A DNA stretch of 64,000 nucleotides, from positions 62,001-126,000 of the forward strand of contig OZ037929.1 in assembly GCA_964035575.1 (NCBI GenBank). Direction: 5' to 3'. Positions 63,123 to 64,000 of this stretch are shown piece after piece. The DNA comes from Rhynchopus sp. YZ270_cl-10. Taxonomy: Eukaryota > Euglenozoa > Diplonemea > Diplonemida > Diplonemidae. The notes beneath the pieces are model-generated. The model saw nothing but the letters and a program-made list of their open reading frames with translations, was not told the DNA's origin and did not search any database. The position numbers were made by a program, and so were the translations under genes. The first letter of the stretch is position 1; every line of letters starts with the position of its first letter.

Positions 63123-64000
63123 AAGTGGTAAAAGTTACCACTCTTAGGACCCCTGCCTATTGAATTGGTTCACTGCAGATCTTTATTTTGTTTTCTGGCA
63201 TCAATTTGATGATCAAGACACAAAAGAAATAGAATCTGGCTTCAGGATATGACAAGTGAGTAAAAAGAAACCTGTAGATTGATGCAGGCACCTCCGACTG
63301 ACCCACGTACCAGCCACCGGATGAAACCACAAAGAAAATACGTTTTTTTTTTTTTTGTTTATCGCACTGCAAAATTTGTTGCGTTTTTTTCGCTGTATCA
63401 GTGTGAGTCGTGGTGAAACAAATACTGGTTGAAAAAAAAAAAAGCAGTTTGCAGGGCGCGCACCTTCCGTCGATTCTATTTCCTCTTGACAATGGTTGTA
63501 AAATTTAAAAATCGGATTCGACTCACACCTACCCGCAGACAAAGGGGTTTGGCATTGCGTCCTGCATCAAAAAACTGATTTTTTTGCTACCCAATGTTGA
63601 AAAGCCTATGCTCAGAAGGTGTTATTTTTTCTCTTCTCTTCTATTTTTTTTTTTTTTTTGAAAATTTGTTTGCACATTAGTGTAGACTCCTCCACAAAAA
63701 ACTTATCTTTTTTTGTGATGCCGGAGGTTTTTTTTTATCGAACAAATCATTCCGCACCAAATAGGTGCTAACCTCCCGAAGCAAAAAAAAAGGCTTGGGA
63801 CACTGCCACTCGCAAGACGGCACACTTCTACTCTCTAAGAGTACTACGTGGATGTGACATTAGTTACTTTTGGTTCTCTCTGTGCAAAAGTGGGGAAGGG
63901 AGGGGGGAGGGGAACTGTCGCAAGACACTCAAAGTAAAAAACGGGGCTTATATGTAACAATATAATTACACGTATTCCGCCCATGCATTTGGGGGAAAGC
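63123..64000. other. AT-rich right edge, no gene seen
   Basis: Contains a TTGATGCAGGCACCTC motif (about 63277), a degenerate AGTGTAG stem-element start (63658-63690) and a T-rich, ATCGAACAAATCATTCC-type repeat relative (about 63738). No frame looks coding. Confidence 0.45.

Overview
The window is nuclear DNA of a eukaryote, very probably a heterotrophic protist. It carries a PTEN phosphatase, an ANTH-domain endocytic adaptor, a C14 caspase-like protein, CUB-like surface repeats, and ubiquitin-like/BspA leucine-rich repeat proteins. Coding regions are GC-rich. Intergenic DNA is AT-rich and full of A/T runs. Introns are short (48-217 nt where I could place them), mostly with GTATG donors and CA-rich acceptors ending CACAG or AACAG. 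Every gene I can support lies on the minus strand from position 1 to 46.7 kb. Such directional clustering is typical of Euglenozoa, and CA-rich acceptor-like sites just upstream of several start codons would suit spliced-leader addition. I see no spliced-leader gene, so the lineage assignment is an inference.

Layout, left to right: the N-terminus of a PB1-domain protein (1-286); a large CUB-repeat membrane protein (2642-7903); an ANTH protein rebuilt from three exons (8757-10035); a coiled-coil protein in two exons (10588-11268); an isolated fragment resembling the 3' domain of large-subunit rRNA (about 11371-11420, plus strand); a four-exon, 1506-residue PTEN protein with a polyglycine C-terminus (14933-19815); a tandemly duplicated cassette of a small proline-rich ORF plus a ubiquitin-like/BspA LRR gene (about 20.9-27.5 kb); a three-exon protein with FGxSxW motifs (28497-30824); an old yellow enzyme (32310-33488); a three-exon caspase-like protein whose catalytic His is replaced by Leu (33920-37553); a three-exon zinc-finger/PDZ/EF-hand protein (41026-43232); and a third, longer ubiquitin-like/LRR gene (44805-46724).

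From 46.7 kb to the end I find no convincing gene. This part is a mosaic of tandem arrays (7-, 8-, 9- and about 10-bp units), nested inverted repeats, fold-back elements and small terminal-inverted-repeat elements. One of these has a clean 6-bp target duplication (62042-62486). Two observations stand out. The same diverged leader of about 85 bp sits directly before two unrelated arrays (38.5 kb and 51.0 kb). And at two copies of one junction sequence, two adjacent heptamers have been amplified alternatively.

Throughout the intergenic DNA there are families of short hairpins. The best has a conserved closing stem (AGTGTAG...CTCCACT) around variable inner stems. They may be tiny mobile elements or structured RNAs. 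The genes do not form one pathway: they mix membrane traffic and phosphoinositide signalling (ANTH, PTEN), surface interaction (CUB, LRR) and redox metabolism (old yellow enzyme).
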